A stretch of 64,000 bases of DNA from Anadara kagoshimensis (taxonomy: Eukaryota > Mollusca > Bivalvia > Arcoida > Arcidae). Positions 12,401-20,201 of this stretch are shown one piece after another. Location: contig CM037861.1 of assembly GCA_021292105.1 (NCBI GenBank), positions 48,994,634 through 49,058,633 of the forward strand, given 5' to 3'. A program made the translations under genes and the position numbers. Numbering within the stretch: the first letter of the stretch is position 1; the number at the start of each line of letters is the position of its first letter. The notes beneath the pieces are model-generated. The model was given only the letters and a program-made list of their open reading frames with translations, searched no databases and was not told the DNA's origin.

Positions 12401-15400
12401 TTGAGTGTTTGGGGAAAAAACAGTCACTACCTATTTTCCATGTCCTTTTCAGATCTGACAGGGTTTCGAAAAAAGATAGCCAATGTACCTGAAATACTGG
12501 GATATTGCAGAAGAGTCAGTCATGATACTATGTTACATGTTATTTTATTTGATAATAAGTTTTATAAAGCCTGAATCCCATGATAAAAATCTAAGTAATT
12601 TGTGGTCCCAGTATGTTTCTTTGTCGTCCTTACACATTTGATAACCCAAAAATGTCAAAATCAAAGTCTGCTGTACTGCAAGTTTCCAATATTTTGTTAT
12701 AATAAGCCTTCGTTTTTCTTTTTAACAGGAACTGAGGTATCCATCTCATCTGATTGATTTGATGGGCGTTTGCTGGTCACATGATCCAAACCTCCGACCG
12801 TCTGCTCAGGGTATTCAGATGGTAGCAAGCAGTGCTCAGTTTTGTCATGTGATGGATGCTGTTTCCATGGAAGTTAGTGTAAACATATTTGCTGGATGCT
12901 CTGTTTTTATTGGACCAAACAAAGAAGAAGATATAAACATGGACGGTAATACATACTTATGATCAGTCTGGTCTCTCACCGCTGTGAGTTCGAGTCCCGC
13001 TTAGACCACATGTGGGAAAGTGAATTTTCCTTGGCGTCGACCTTTACTGGTTCACCTGGTATCAGTATAATATGACTGGGGGAGTGCATACTGACTCATT
13101 GAGCAAGCACCTAAAGTCACCCTGAGTGTGCTAGTACAAAGCAGACCACACAACACACTAACACTTCACATGCTTACACGAACTTGTTCGTAGATTAATC
13201 CATAGAGATTAATTAATTAAGCAACATTCAACCAACCAACCAAATCTTAGTATAACTAAATTTGCTTGTTTCTGGTATTGGTCATACTCTGTTTTGTGAG
13301 TGAATGAACTTGTGGGTGATCGGGCTTCATGTCCCATTCAAGATTGTTTCAATTATATTGAGATGTCACCAACTGTATGTCAATTGCAAAGTGCAATGAA
13401 GTAGTAGAGTGGAATAACATTGTCTTATGCTCAAATCAAGATTCTTACACTAATAAGAAGATATAAACATATAAACAAGGCAGTCAGTTCAGTGGAGGAA
13501 ACTGGAGTGCCTGAAGAACCACCAACATTATCAATTTATGTCCGTGTACAATGAATTACTCAGAATTATTTTTAATTTATTATTACAGAATTAAATGAAG
13601 ATACAGAAGAAGTAGTACAACAAACTCATAACTACCATACACAAGTATGGCTGAGTACAAAGATAGGCAAGAGAAACTGTTGTCTAGAGGTCTATAAATA
13701 TGACTCAAATTTAAGATGTACAACTAAAAGGGTATGAATTAAACACATTTGAATTTAGTTTTATTCAATTTATAAATTAATTTGTTATATTGCATTAGGT
13801 ACAAATTCAATGAAACATGTCTTAATGTGTTGAATGAATAAATCTTTGTGCAATTTTTAAAGGTAAAACTGATAACTCAAACTGACCTGGACTTTTGAGT
13901 TCAAGCTTTTTTATGGAGATCAAAGGAATATAAAGGAAAAATACATTTAGCTTGACTAACCTGAGAAGGACAAATTTAGTTTTGATGATAATTCTTTTAA
14001 AGATTTTTTATGATACAAATGTTTTTATACTTATAAATCACAAATTGCTGCTGGTCACGTGTCTTGACCTACAGACCCAGTATAATATTGCATTTTAATT
14101 TTAGTCTGTTGCCATGGAGACAGGGCATGATATACAAGGCATGGTGTGTACAGACAAGTTGGTTTGGTGTTTTGATAATCTTGGTTTTGTTCATGTTTAT
14201 GAGTAAGTTACTTTATACATGGAGGCAACACACACATAATATAAAAAATAAACAGTTGAAAATTGTTTTCTTTTATTCAATATTTACGATGAGGTAAATT
14301 TACATGTGCCTATGCATGGTAAATCTACTGTTTAACACCTCATTTCATTCAATGGCTTTAATTTCCAGTCAGAAATATTTTATCTTAATTTTGGAAATCC
14401 TGTGTGTATTTTGTGTTTCTATTATGAAATCAGAGATTATTCTGACAAAGGAACATGTTCAATGTATCATAAAAAATGTACAGTGTACCTTGTCTGTGAA
14501 AGCCCACCCAAGTGAGGCGGTAAAAGTGGCTCTAAATGGGCATGTTCAAATAATTTGGTGCAAAAAGAAACTGTGTTTTCTTTTTATGAGCAGGTGTTCC
14601 TTATTCACAGGTAGATTTCAAATGCATATTTGTTAAAACAAGATAACATTCCGTGGAATAATTTTGAGTCATTTACTGTTACAGCAGTGTGACTGGTGCT
14701 CTTATCAGTAAGAAGGAACTCCAAGAAGTAGAAGGTCCTGTAAGAGTATTAAATGTACAGCGTATAACCAACAACACAGGAGATAACATTCTACTCTTAC
14801 TTGCTAACCAGCGTCATGGCAGCGGTAATGCTGTTTTGGTTAAACTTCCTGTAGAAGACATGGGAGATAATTCTCAGTGTACATCACTGTATTTTGGCGG
14901 AGTTGTTTATGGAAGTGCCATTTTGAATACTTCAAACGGGCAAGTATTTTCATTAATTCCGATCTTTTGAATGATAAAAATTCTACCTTGTAGACAACCT
15001 ATATATACTGTATAAGATGAAAAAGCGGTTGGAAACTTTTGCGGTTATGACCTTCTAAACTTTTTCTCGATAAGAAATTCTCACGGTTTTGACAGTAGGT
15101 AAAGTAGGTAAAGTATTCAGAAAATATTCACACTACAAGAATAGCTACAAAAATCGCAAAGATTTGTTTCTAAGGATGTTTCTTCTTGCACAGTATAAAG
15201 ACAACCTGTGTATTGCTAATGATCTTATAAGCACCATCCCTAATCGGCATATTTTACAGTCAGTGTTATGATACATTTTCTTGTTCAGTCAGATTTGGCT
15301 TTATAAAGGGGTTTGGGAATAAACTTAGGAAGATTTATAAAGAAAAACATAAGATATAGACTTTGGAACTTCAAAACAATATGGCGATAAGTCATGTAAC

Positions 15401-16537
15401 AAGATGAAGTTATTGAGGATCATTACTGTACCTTACTTAGATTTTTAGCTCACCTGAGCTATTGCAATCTATCACCGTCCGTCGTGCGTCGTCCGTCGTG
15501 CGTCGTGTGTAAACTTTACATTTTAATCTTCTCCTCCAAAACTACTGGGCCATATTTGATGAAACTTGGTGATTATCATGCCTGGGTAACAGCCTTTTAA
15601 AATTGAATTCGGGGTTTGGCCATGCCCAACAAGATGGCCACTGTTACTAAAAATAGCAAAAAGACAAAAAAATCTTCTTCTCTGAAACCAAAAGGTGCAG
15701 GCAAATTTTGATTGGATATTTGGATTCAGCATACCTAGGAACATTAAAATTGTGTTTTTAATGAAAATTAGACTTTAAATATGTTATATATAGCATACTG
15801 ATATAATAATTATTATAATTAATTTGCAAAAATACTTGCATATTATTGGCCCTTACTGCTGAAAATTTTGATATTCTCTTTTATTAATGTCATTGACCAT
15901 TGAACCTCTGCATAAGAATGTACTCTTCCTCAGGTGAGCGTTAAGGCCCATGGGCCTCTTGTTCAAATAGAGGTTATTCTTAATATGCAGTCTCCCCGTT
16001 TGTTGACTGTTGAGACTGCTATTCTTATTTTTTCGATTGTTTTTTATACGCAGAGTTTACAGTATAAATCTTATATCTTGAACTTTTTGGTGGTTGGTAC
16101 TCTGGCAGATCTTAGTGAAATATTTTGTCAGTTTGTTTGTCAAAGGTCAGTGGTTTCTCTAGATACCAGAACTCATCCACAATCCAAAAGTACCTAGATA
16201 ACAGTGAAAGAAGCCTCCCCTGGAATCAAACCTCTGTCTCCCATATACAGAGTAAGTACTCTACCAAGTAACAAACTACCATAGTGATTTTAATAAGACT
16301 TGTGTTATTATTTTTTCAGAATCGAGGTATGGGCTGGACAAAATGGAGGAAAGATCACAGTTATAAACCTTAATAATCCAACAGCACTGTTCAAGGTTAT
16401 CTATCATTTCTCCATACCAAACGAGAGAAAGAATTGTATTTTCCTAGAAACATCTTCTGGTGGAGATAGATGTTACTCTTCAGTTTGGTCTTATAATCAT
16501 CCAGGTATGAAATTATCTAACAAGGCACATGCTCTCT

Positions 16538-16594
<57 letters not shown>

Positions 16595-18507
16595 CAACAT
16601 AAGATTATAGGTCATGAGCGATGTTGAGTTATGTAGGTCAAAGCTCAAAGTTACTAGGTAAAAATCTTTGAATTTTTGCATTCTTTTATTGTCTGTTCTG
16701 TATCACCTACATTTCTTGATAGATTTTAATGAATTGAGCTTGTTGTGTTCGATCTATATGTCAAAGTTGTAAGTCACATAGTCAAATCTTAGGTTTTTGC
16801 TTGCTTCAAATGTATAATGCATTGGTTTTCAAAAATACAACAAAGATTTTGTAAAATAAAAATGATCTATAGTAATTTAAAAATTTGAGAAATAATTTTG
16901 GTCAAAGAAAGATTTTAGTTTCTTTATCATCAAATCTGTTATGGGACCTCAGTGGCCTTTGTGGTATAAAGTGCATGTTTATGTGGTATAAAGTGCATGT
17001 TTATGTGGTATAAAGTGCATGTTTATGTGGTATAAAGTGCATGTTTATGAATCACATCACCTCTCACTGCTTGGTTTCAAATCCCACTTGGGATAGATCC
17101 TAGGTTGAAAAAGTTTGTCAGTTCCCTTGCCAAAGATTAGTTATTGTTTTCTCTGGGCACTCCAGTTTCCTCCACCATTCCTTTAACTGATAACTTCTTT
17201 ATACATGTATGTTAAAAAATCTTGATGGGGGCAAAAAACACCAGTGAAAAAAATCTGTTTAAATGTTAATGTAGAAATCATTTTACATTTACAGTTGAAT
17301 TATGAATTTAAACGTTTACCTACAGGTACTGTGATAAACAGGTGGGACACAAATACGTATGAGATGAAAGAAGAACTAAATTGTTCACACGTTGTACCAC
17401 TAACAGAGAGTCATCATATTAGTCTGAATCACAGTTTTGAAGGTAAATTAAATTTGTTTTTACAATAATGGCGTTTATAAAACAATTTTTTGAAAATCCT
17501 CATTTTAACAGTCTGCAGAGACATATAATATATTCTTTTTCCACCCAAGTCCTGTGGTTGAGAGGTTAAGAATCTTGTGTTATGATAGTCATGACATGAA
17601 AAAGAAACCTATTAAGTTCATTGTAAAGGTATGAATTCCTTCAAGTTATTCTATAGCTGGTGACATCTTAATGTAAGTTAAATAATCTTGACAAAACATT
17701 TAACTGAATGCACAATGTAATTATAATTTTGAATAATGTTTGTATGAATATTTAAATATCATTGAATTTTTTCATTTGTATGAACCTTGTTGGATTTGAA
17801 ATTTTTAATGTTGCTGAATGTCCCATACAACCATTAATTATTACTTCTTGAAGTTTTTATGTCTTTTTTACTGTTTATTTGAGTTTGGTATGATTATTAT
17901 ATCTATTTTGTTTACAATTATGCTGAATATGTTTTTCATGTCCATTGAAAAGTCCATAGTGACTGACTAACTAGATGCACATTTCCAATTAAACTGGAGA
18001 TAGGAAAGATACCATATTTGATAATTACAATTGTTTATTGTTTAGCATTTTCCATGTCCTTTTTATATCTATATTTGGTTTATTATTTAACAGCTACAAG
18101 ATATCAGGTTACTGTGATGAAGATATTAGACATACTTATATGCTGGGACCACATGGGGTTGTATTATTGTTGCTGATGCCATTACACTTCAGCCATATAC
18201 AGCTTTCCGTTGCCATAACAACGAAGAACCTTATATCAAGTCTATTCTACCTCTGTATAACTTCACTGAAGCTAGCAGCACCAGTGTACCGGGCATAGTA
18301 ACGGTTGGCAAGGGTTATAGGGATTTGATAACTTATTTACCAAATATGGCAAATATACAAGCACCTTCTAGTCAAAATGAAGACCGGGAAAATAACTGGG
18401 AGATTGTTAACAGTGTTCCAATGCAACCATTCGTGGAAGAAAGGGGACAGTTAGCTAAAAATACTTTTATTCTGTCTTGGTTTGCAAAAAACTGGGAGTT
18501 TTATTGA
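1069..18507 (+). CDS. LRRK: LRRK-family (LRRK1-like) ROCO protein kinase, 3' part of gene, 19 coding exons
   Basis: Multidomain GTPase/serine-threonine kinase; the 5' part lies outside the window. Exons joined by splice sites and continuous phase: 1069-1327, 2274-2409, 2913-3007, 3447-3569, 4182-4366, 5365-6287, 6841-6997, 7774-7887, 8392-8466, 9783-10019, 10611-10862, 11124-11246, 12729-12945, 13589-13731, 14105-14202, 14685-14939, 16320-16504, 17326-17442, 18094-18507 (4108 nt, about 1368 residues). Domains in order: end of Roc with the G4 motif VGTHKD; COR (DLYFLNPQWLCD, YFPSGFWPRL); kinase with glycine loop GRGNFGDVY, VAVK lysine, catalytic YRDLKSDN, DYG in place of DFG, and APEI; then a beta-propeller-like C-terminus. 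YRD and DYG are hallmarks of LRRK1/LRRK2. The stretch from NVLVW to DYGISR is nearer LRRK1 than LRRK2 from memory. The known family acts in vesicle trafficking by phosphorylating Rab GTPases; that role is inferred here. The total length is 3n+1 because of a frame break in the last exon (see findings). Confidence 0.93.
1430..1650 (+). repeat. SINE family 2
   Basis: AGGTTTGAAACCTTCTTGGG (box B-like), GACAGATCCTAATGTGAGAA, CTAGTTTCCTCCATCATCAG and a CTCCACTCCAC tail. The same words occur at 17060-17235 and 46935-47105, and inverted at 7290-7510, 41425-41700 and 49490-49735. Confidence 0.7.
2061..2222. mobile_element. MITE family A, diverged copy
   Basis: Shares TGTTATTTGAACCTGTATATA and CATACAGACCCTTTTACTGG with the reverse-oriented copies, but its ends are eroded. 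Confidence 0.55.
2274..2409 (+). CDS. LRRK: LRRK exon: Roc-COR junction
   Basis: Acceptor TTACAG, donor GTAAGT. It encodes a charged helical stretch (KYLILQDIVKELAKER) like the start of COR in LRRK proteins. Too short for a simple ORF scan to show; recovered by phase (1 in, 2 out). Confidence 0.88.
2570..2900. repeat. Dispersed repeat of the CCCCCGTAAAAGGAG / GGGGTATATA type
   Basis: TATACCCCCGTAAAAGGAGT then AAAGGGGTATATACGAATCC; similar to the start of 6445-6610 (ACCCCCTGCAAACTAGTTGA, GGTGTTATATAGGAATCTTC). CTGTCTGTC-rich interior. Confidence 0.5.
2913..3007 (+). CDS. LRRK: LRRK exon: COR domain
   Basis: Acceptor ATATAG, donor GTAAAC. It encodes a helix ending ATRFLHENG, aligning with the AVHFLNESG segment of human LRRK2 COR. 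Phase 2 in, 1 out. Confidence 0.88.
3369..3406. repeat. (AC)n microsatellite, 19 units
   Basis: Uninterrupted AC dinucleotides just upstream of an LRRK COR exon. Confidence 0.98.
3447..3569 (+). CDS. LRRK: LRRK exon: COR domain
   Basis: Acceptor TTGTAG, donor GTAAGT. It encodes ILFHYEDLALKDLYFLNPQW then LCDQLAQVVTVEH; DLYFLNPQWLC is a strongly conserved COR block. A short (AC)n tract ends 40 bases upstream. Phase 1 in, 1 out. Confidence 0.93.
3945..4125 (+). repeat. SINE family 1, 3' part
   Basis: CCGATGTCCCATGTCATGGC, CACATGAAAGAACC, CCTATAGCAGTTGGTGACAT and AATAATCTTCACTG match the 3' half of the complete copies. Confidence 0.65.
4182..4366 (+). CDS. LRRK: LRRK exon: COR domain
   Basis: Acceptor TTTCAG, donor GTGAAT. 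It encodes IIGLLAKFELALQFDQNRLL followed by LPSMLPSE, matching the COR segment that ends in a leucine-rich strand and a LVPSSL-type turn. Ends in phase 0. Confidence 0.92.
4873..4993. repeat. Imperfect palindrome, about 54-bp arms
   Basis: GTGGTATATCGTCGAATAAT at the left and ATTATTTGACGATATACCAC at the right are inverted, with matching interior down to a GAATATATC core. A fold-back MITE-like element in the LRRK COR intron. Confidence 0.8.
5365..6287 (+). CDS. LRRK: LRRK exon: C-terminal COR (largest exon)
   Basis: Acceptor TTCCAG, donor GTATGA, 923 nt. It starts with a low-complexity proline/glutamine-rich insert (residues IPLQKPPNMI onward) and then enters conserved COR-B: RLYVMTYFPSGFWPRLITKV, WHPWQTGIEL and VTDHIDTLLQDWYPE. 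The last block matches the VVDHIDSLMEEWFPG segment of human LRRK2. Phase 0 in, 2 out. Confidence 0.95.
6445..6670. repeat. Dispersed repeat, same type as 2570-2900
   Basis: AACCCCCTGCAAACTAGTTG then TTATATAGGAATCTTCATGT and CTGTCTGTCC; ends in a G-rich stretch at 6645-6675. Confidence 0.5.
6841..6997 (+). CDS. LRRK: LRRK exon: COR-kinase linker
   Basis: Acceptor ATGTAG, donor GTATGT. It encodes a cysteine-rich start (SCDFTMYCF) and GRTLYIAPDV, equivalent to the LAPDLVLAD-type segment before the kinase of LRRK proteins. Ends in phase 0, so the five following exons are all phase 0-0. Confidence 0.9.
7290..7510 (-). repeat. SINE family 2
   Basis: Reverse orientation: CAGTCAAGATTCTTTTATTT, GAAACCAGAGTGCCTGGAGA and GGATTTAAACCTAGGC (box B-like complement). 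Confidence 0.65.
7774..7887 (+). CDS. LRRK: LRRK exon: kinase N-lobe, glycine-rich loop
   Basis: Acceptor TTGTAG, donor GTAAGT, 114 nt, phase 0-0. It encodes KRLGRGNFGDVYSGVLKR with the nucleotide-binding loop GxGxFGxVY. Confidence 0.95.
8392..8466 (+). CDS. LRRK: LRRK exon: kinase catalytic lysine (75-nt microexon-like)
   Basis: Acceptor TTGTAG, donor GTAAAA. Only 25 codons, with VAVKILSKD carrying the ATP-anchoring lysine. Phase 0-0, so skipping it would remove that lysine in frame. Confidence 0.88.
9050..9132. repeat. Perfect inverted repeat, 34-bp arms, 15-bp loop
   Basis: Arms 9050-9083 and 9099-9132 are exact reverse complements, beginning GGGTTATTGAACTAATATTG. An almost identical single arm stands at 42998-43031. 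Confidence 0.95.
9236..9365. mobile_element. MITE family A, copy with internal deletion
   Basis: AGTCAAACCTGTATACAGGT joins the left end directly to the middle; the right half (TTATAAGCAGGTGGCTCTTA) is intact. Confidence 0.75.
9399..9590. mobile_element. MITE family B, full copy
   Basis: TACAGTAAAACCTTGTTATA at the left and AATTGAGGTTTTACTGTA at the right are inverted; internal TTCGCTTATCGCCACACTAT and TTATAACGCCAAAATTTGAC. TA-bounded, about 190 bp. Confidence 0.85.
9783..10019 (+). CDS. LRRK: LRRK exon: kinase alphaC to hinge
   Basis: Acceptor TTACAG, donor GTGATT, phase 0-0. ARQEVAILLSIQHDNIVPLL contains the alphaC glutamate that pairs with the lysine of the preceding exon; LSLAPYGSL is the hinge. 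Confidence 0.94.
10144..10329. mobile_element. MITE family A, full copy
   Basis: ACAGTCAAACCTGTCTATAA at the left and CTTTTAAGGCAGGTTGGACTGT at the right form terminal inverted repeats, flanked by TA. About 186 bp. Other copies: 2061-2222, 9236-9365, 19329-19496, 33821-34012, 47884-48077. Confidence 0.85.
10611..10862 (+). CDS. LRRK: LRRK exon: kinase catalytic and activation loops
   Basis: Acceptor TTTCAG, donor GTAAAT, phase 0-0. It encodes YLHSKNIIYRDLKSDNVLVW (catalytic Asp, with Tyr in place of the usual His), KLADYGISR (metal-binding DYG) and GGTLPFIAPEI. The catalytic residues are intact. Confidence 0.97.
11124..11246 (+). CDS. LRRK: LRRK exon: kinase C-lobe
   Basis: Acceptor CTTTAG, donor GTAAGA, phase 0-0. 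It encodes VDIFSFGMFMYELLTCKLP, the conserved helix F region containing the DxFSFG motif. Confidence 0.94.
11300..11506. mobile_element. Inverted-repeat element, 207 bp, GC-richer than surroundings
   Basis: GACGGATCGCCGGCAAGCCC with ATTATGTTCCGAC and the reverse GTCGGAACATTGTGGGCATG with GCCGGCGATAAGTC form about 36-bp arms. The interior carries a smaller palindrome around AATGACGTCACTG and CGTCATTAG. It starts 54 bases after an LRRK kinase exon. Confidence 0.8.
11748..12303. mobile_element. MITE-like element in LRRK intron, about 556 bp
   Basis: Ends TACTGTATTTCCACAAATTC and AATTTATGGAAATACAGTA are inverted, followed inward by GCAC/GTGC; bounded by TA. SINE-like sequence flanks both sides (CACAGTCAAGTATATTTC and GGTTCTTTAGTGTAATAAGC). 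Its interior is unlike the 37327 element. Confidence 0.8.
12304..12460 (-). repeat. SINE family 1 fragment next to the 11748 MITE
   Basis: GGTTCTTTAGTGTAATAAGC, CTGTGACAGAGGGCATCGGT and CAGTCACTACCTATTTTCCA match the body in reverse orientation. Confidence 0.65.
12729..12945 (+). CDS. LRRK: LRRK exon: end of kinase domain
   Basis: Acceptor AACAG, donor GTAATA. It encodes LMGVCWSHDPNLRPSAQGI with the terminal conserved arginine of kinases (RPSA), then VMDAVSMEVSVNIFAGCS leading into the propeller. Phase 0 in, 1 out. The preceding intron holds a MITE inserted in a SINE. Confidence 0.94.
12965..13250 (+). repeat. SINE family 3
   Basis: GTGAGTTCGAGTCCCGCTTA (box B), ACCTTTACTGGTTCACCTGG, CACGAACTTGTTCGTAG and a tail of AACCAACCAACC. 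It matches 59205-59515. Confidence 0.75.
13589..13731 (+). CDS. LRRK: LRRK exon: start of C-terminal propeller
   Basis: Acceptor TTACAG, donor GTATGA. It encodes an acidic linker (LNEDTEEVVQQTH) then QVWLSTKIGKRNCCLEVYKY, a beta-blade-like strand pattern. Phase 1 in, 0 out. Confidence 0.85.
14105..14202 (+). CDS. LRRK: LRRK exon: propeller blade
   Basis: Acceptor TTTTAG, donor GTAAGT. It encodes METGHDIQGMVCTDKLVWCF followed by DNLGFVHVY, a typical WD40-like strand pair. Phase 0 in, 2 out. Confidence 0.83.
14685..14939 (+). CDS. LRRK: LRRK exon: propeller blades, NAGNAG acceptor and GC donor
   Basis: It encodes NNTGDNILLLLANQRHGSGN and SLYFGGVVYGSAILNTSNG. The acceptor reads ACAGCAG, so splicing at 14685 or 14688 is possible and keeps frame. 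No GT donor gives the phase the next exon needs, whereas GG|GCAAGT at 14939/14940 does. Phase 2 in, 2 out. Confidence 0.83.
15262..15432. mobile_element. MITE family B, diverged copy
   Basis: TTATAAAGGGGTTTGGGAAT and TGGCGATAAGTCATGTAACA match the 46411 copy; ends are eroded. Confidence 0.65.
15448..15964. mobile_element. Short interspersed element of the CTCACCTGAGC type, about 515 bp
   Basis: Opens TTAGCTCACCTGAGCTATTG, with GTCCGTCGTGCGTCGT runs, and closes TCAGGTGAGCGTTAAGGCCC then ATGGGCCTCTTGTTC. The CTCACCTGAG and CAGGTGAGC ends are inverted. I recognise the type as common in bivalve DNA (from memory). Non-coding, located in the LRRK propeller intron. Confidence 0.7.
16320..16504 (+). 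CDS. LRRK: LRRK exon: propeller blade
   Basis: Acceptor TTTCAG, donor GTATGA. It encodes IEVWAGQNGGKITVINLNN, a clear blade (EVWxGxxxGKIxVI), and RKNCIFLETSSGGDRCYSSV. A (TC)n(AC)n tract starts 32 bases downstream. Phase 2 in, 1 out. Confidence 0.9.
16531..16592. repeat. (TC)n(AC)n compound microsatellite
   Basis: TC run to 16560, then AC run to 16591, just after an LRRK propeller exon. Confidence 0.97.
16961..17235 (+). repeat. SINE family 2 with a 22-bp x 4 tandem repeat in its head
   Basis: GTGGTATAAAGTGCATGTTTAT is repeated four times without error at 16961-17048, followed by GGTTTCAAATCC (box B-like) and the family 2 body GGGATAGATCCTAGGTTGAA ... CCAGTTTCCTCCACCATTCC. Confidence 0.75.
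17326..17442 (+). CDS. LRRK: LRRK exon: propeller blade
   Basis: Acceptor CTACAG, donor GTAAAT. It encodes VINRWDTNTYEMKEELNCSH. Phase 1 in, 1 out. Confidence 0.85.
18094..18507 (+). CDS. LRRK: LRRK last coding exon, with internal frame disruption
   Basis: Acceptor TAACAG. Entering in the phase fixed by the previous exon it reads ARYQVTVMKILD, then hits a TGA within 20 codons. From 18130 another frame reads TYLYAGTTWGCIIVADAITL and stays open to TGA at 18505-18507 (ending NTFILSWFAKNWEFY). Both stretches look like propeller sequence, so the frame changes near 18126-18130 (one extra base or two missing). Confidence 0.8.
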
Positions 18508-18603
18508 AATTTATATAGCCATTGTCTTCCACAAAATGCATTGAACTAAGAAAAATGAATGTTATATGTTTGTTTGATTTAGCAATGTGATTAAAGTTGT
18601 GAA

Positions 18604-18609
18604 AATAAA
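18604..18609 (+). terminator. LRRK polyadenylation signal
   Basis: AATAAA 97 bases after the LRRK stop codon, followed by T-rich and A-rich sequence. Placement fits a 3' UTR end at about 18630; not proven. Confidence 0.5.
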
Positions 18610-18824
18610 ATTACCATATGATTGGTATTTTATGGTGCTGATCACTAAATACAAATTGAATTGTTTGTCTAACTTGCTGGAAAGTTACAACACAAAAGCA
18701 GTACTTAAGCCGTTGTTGTGAACTTTGTGTAAAGATTATGATTAAAGATTAATATAAAAAAAATCTTTATTTATTTCACAACGATTTAGAAACAGATTAT
18801 TACAACTTATTTTAATTTGGTGGG

Positions 18825-18974
18825 ATGGCCCATATTCTGACAGCATCTAGCTCAATGGTCCAGATTTTGGCAACAGTAAGCTCAATGACCCAAATTTTGG
18901 CAATATCTTCCTTGTTGGTCCAGATTTTGGCAGCATCGAGCGCGATGGCCCAGACTTTGGTGATAAAGAAGAGG
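18825..18974. repeat. 30-bp tandem repeat, 5 copies
   Basis: Unit ATGGTCCAGATTTTGGCAAC plus AGTAAGCTCA, diverged between copies, 320 bases after the LRRK stop. Being a multiple of three it leaves a repetitive open frame on the minus strand, but nothing suggests a gene. Confidence 0.85.
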
Positions 18975-19328
18975 GTTAACTACTGAGATATGTTTACACA
19001 CTGAAAGCTTTATAAATGTAGAACTTTGCAGGAGAGACTTGTGATAAGTTGAAATATATAACAGTAGAACCTGTTCTAATCTGAACACATTCCAGACTAA
19101 AGATTTTGTCAGGTATTCAGTTTATACCAGTTAATTTAAGGAACAGTATTAATAGCATGTCCTTGTAACAAACTTAGGTATAGGCAGGATGTTGGTGTAC
19201 TCGGGGTTTGGTTTTCACAGGTTCCGCTGTATATAAAACACATATATATACATGTACATGTGTATATTTTTTTTATAGAAAATTTTGAACCCTATTTTCA
19301 TATTCTCTAGTTGTATGAATATAATTAT

Positions 19329-19496
19329 ACAGTCAAACCTGCCTTTAAGACCACCTCTGTATAAGAGCCACCTGCTTTTACAGACCTTCTTATTGCTCTT
19401 TATTCATGTTATTTGAGCCTGCATAAAAGGGCAACCTGCCCATATACTGATAAAGGCCACTTTTACTTGTTCCTCTTAGACAAGTTTAACTGTATA
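19329..19496. mobile_element. MITE family A, copy in opposite orientation
   Basis: ACAGTCAAACCTGCCTTTAA start, AAGTTTAACTGTA end, internal CTCTTTATTCATGTTATTTG shared with the other copies. Confidence 0.8.
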
Positions 19497-20091
19497 ATGT
19501 TTACGGTAATGATGTAGTTCACATAAATATGTATTTAAATTTTGTTTTATTTTTAGAATGCAAATGGTTGATTGATTTTGATATCAGATTTAATTCATCT
19601 ATATTTAAGATATCTAGTTATTTCTAGTTTTATTAGGTTGAAAATGCTTCCAACTCAGTTGGTATGTACTATTTTCCAGTATTTGACTCCACATATTTAA
19701 GTACTTTGTATTTACTGTATAACAAGTAACTTTGTAAAACATATTGCTTCTGAATGAAAGAGATTGGGCAGGTGTTACGTTATGTATTTTATAAAAATTT
19801 AATTTTGTAGCTTCATTATTTATTTCAATTATAAATGATTTAACCAGACAAATTATCTGTTTTGTAAGCAGCAGACTTGATAAAAACTACATTTGAAACA
19901 GATGGTTGGTTGTAATGGGAACGTTATCAAGTTATTATGAAATGGTTGTCTCATGGAACTCTTTCCTATTGTACATATTTTGATGGTTGAAATGCTAAAA
20001 CACAAACCAGATACTATGATATATAATGATGTAATACTATTATACAACTAAATACTGTGATTAAATGCTAAATTTCAAACTGAATACTATT

Positions 20092-20201
20092 AGTTACACA
20101 GCGATTTAGTGACCTAATGCAGAAATATATCGCATCGCCCATTATAGTTTTTAATGACTTCCTATAATTCCATATTAGGTCACTCAGTCACTGTGTAACA
20201 A
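20092..20201. repeat. Inverted repeat, about 27-bp arms
   Basis: GTTACACAGCGATTTAGTGA with CCTAATG, and TATTAGGTCACTCAGTCACTGTGTAAC at the right. Small fold-back element. Confidence 0.75.

Noticed and set aside
18108..18129. A 22-base intron (GTTACT...TTAG) in the last LRRK exon
   Set aside because: It would restore frame but is far shorter than animal spliceosomal introns, and the removed residues (VTVMKIL) look like genuine propeller sequence. An indel is more likely.
1069..18507. Assigning the kinase to LRRK2
   Set aside because: The catalytic to activation segment (NVLVW ... KLADYGISR) resembles LRRK1 and invertebrate LRRK more than LRRK2. The N-terminal repeats that would settle it are outside the window.
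18882..19088. Repetitive minus-strand ORF (QNLDQQGRYCQNLGH)
   Set aside because: A consequence of the 30-bp tandem repeat, whose unit is a multiple of three.
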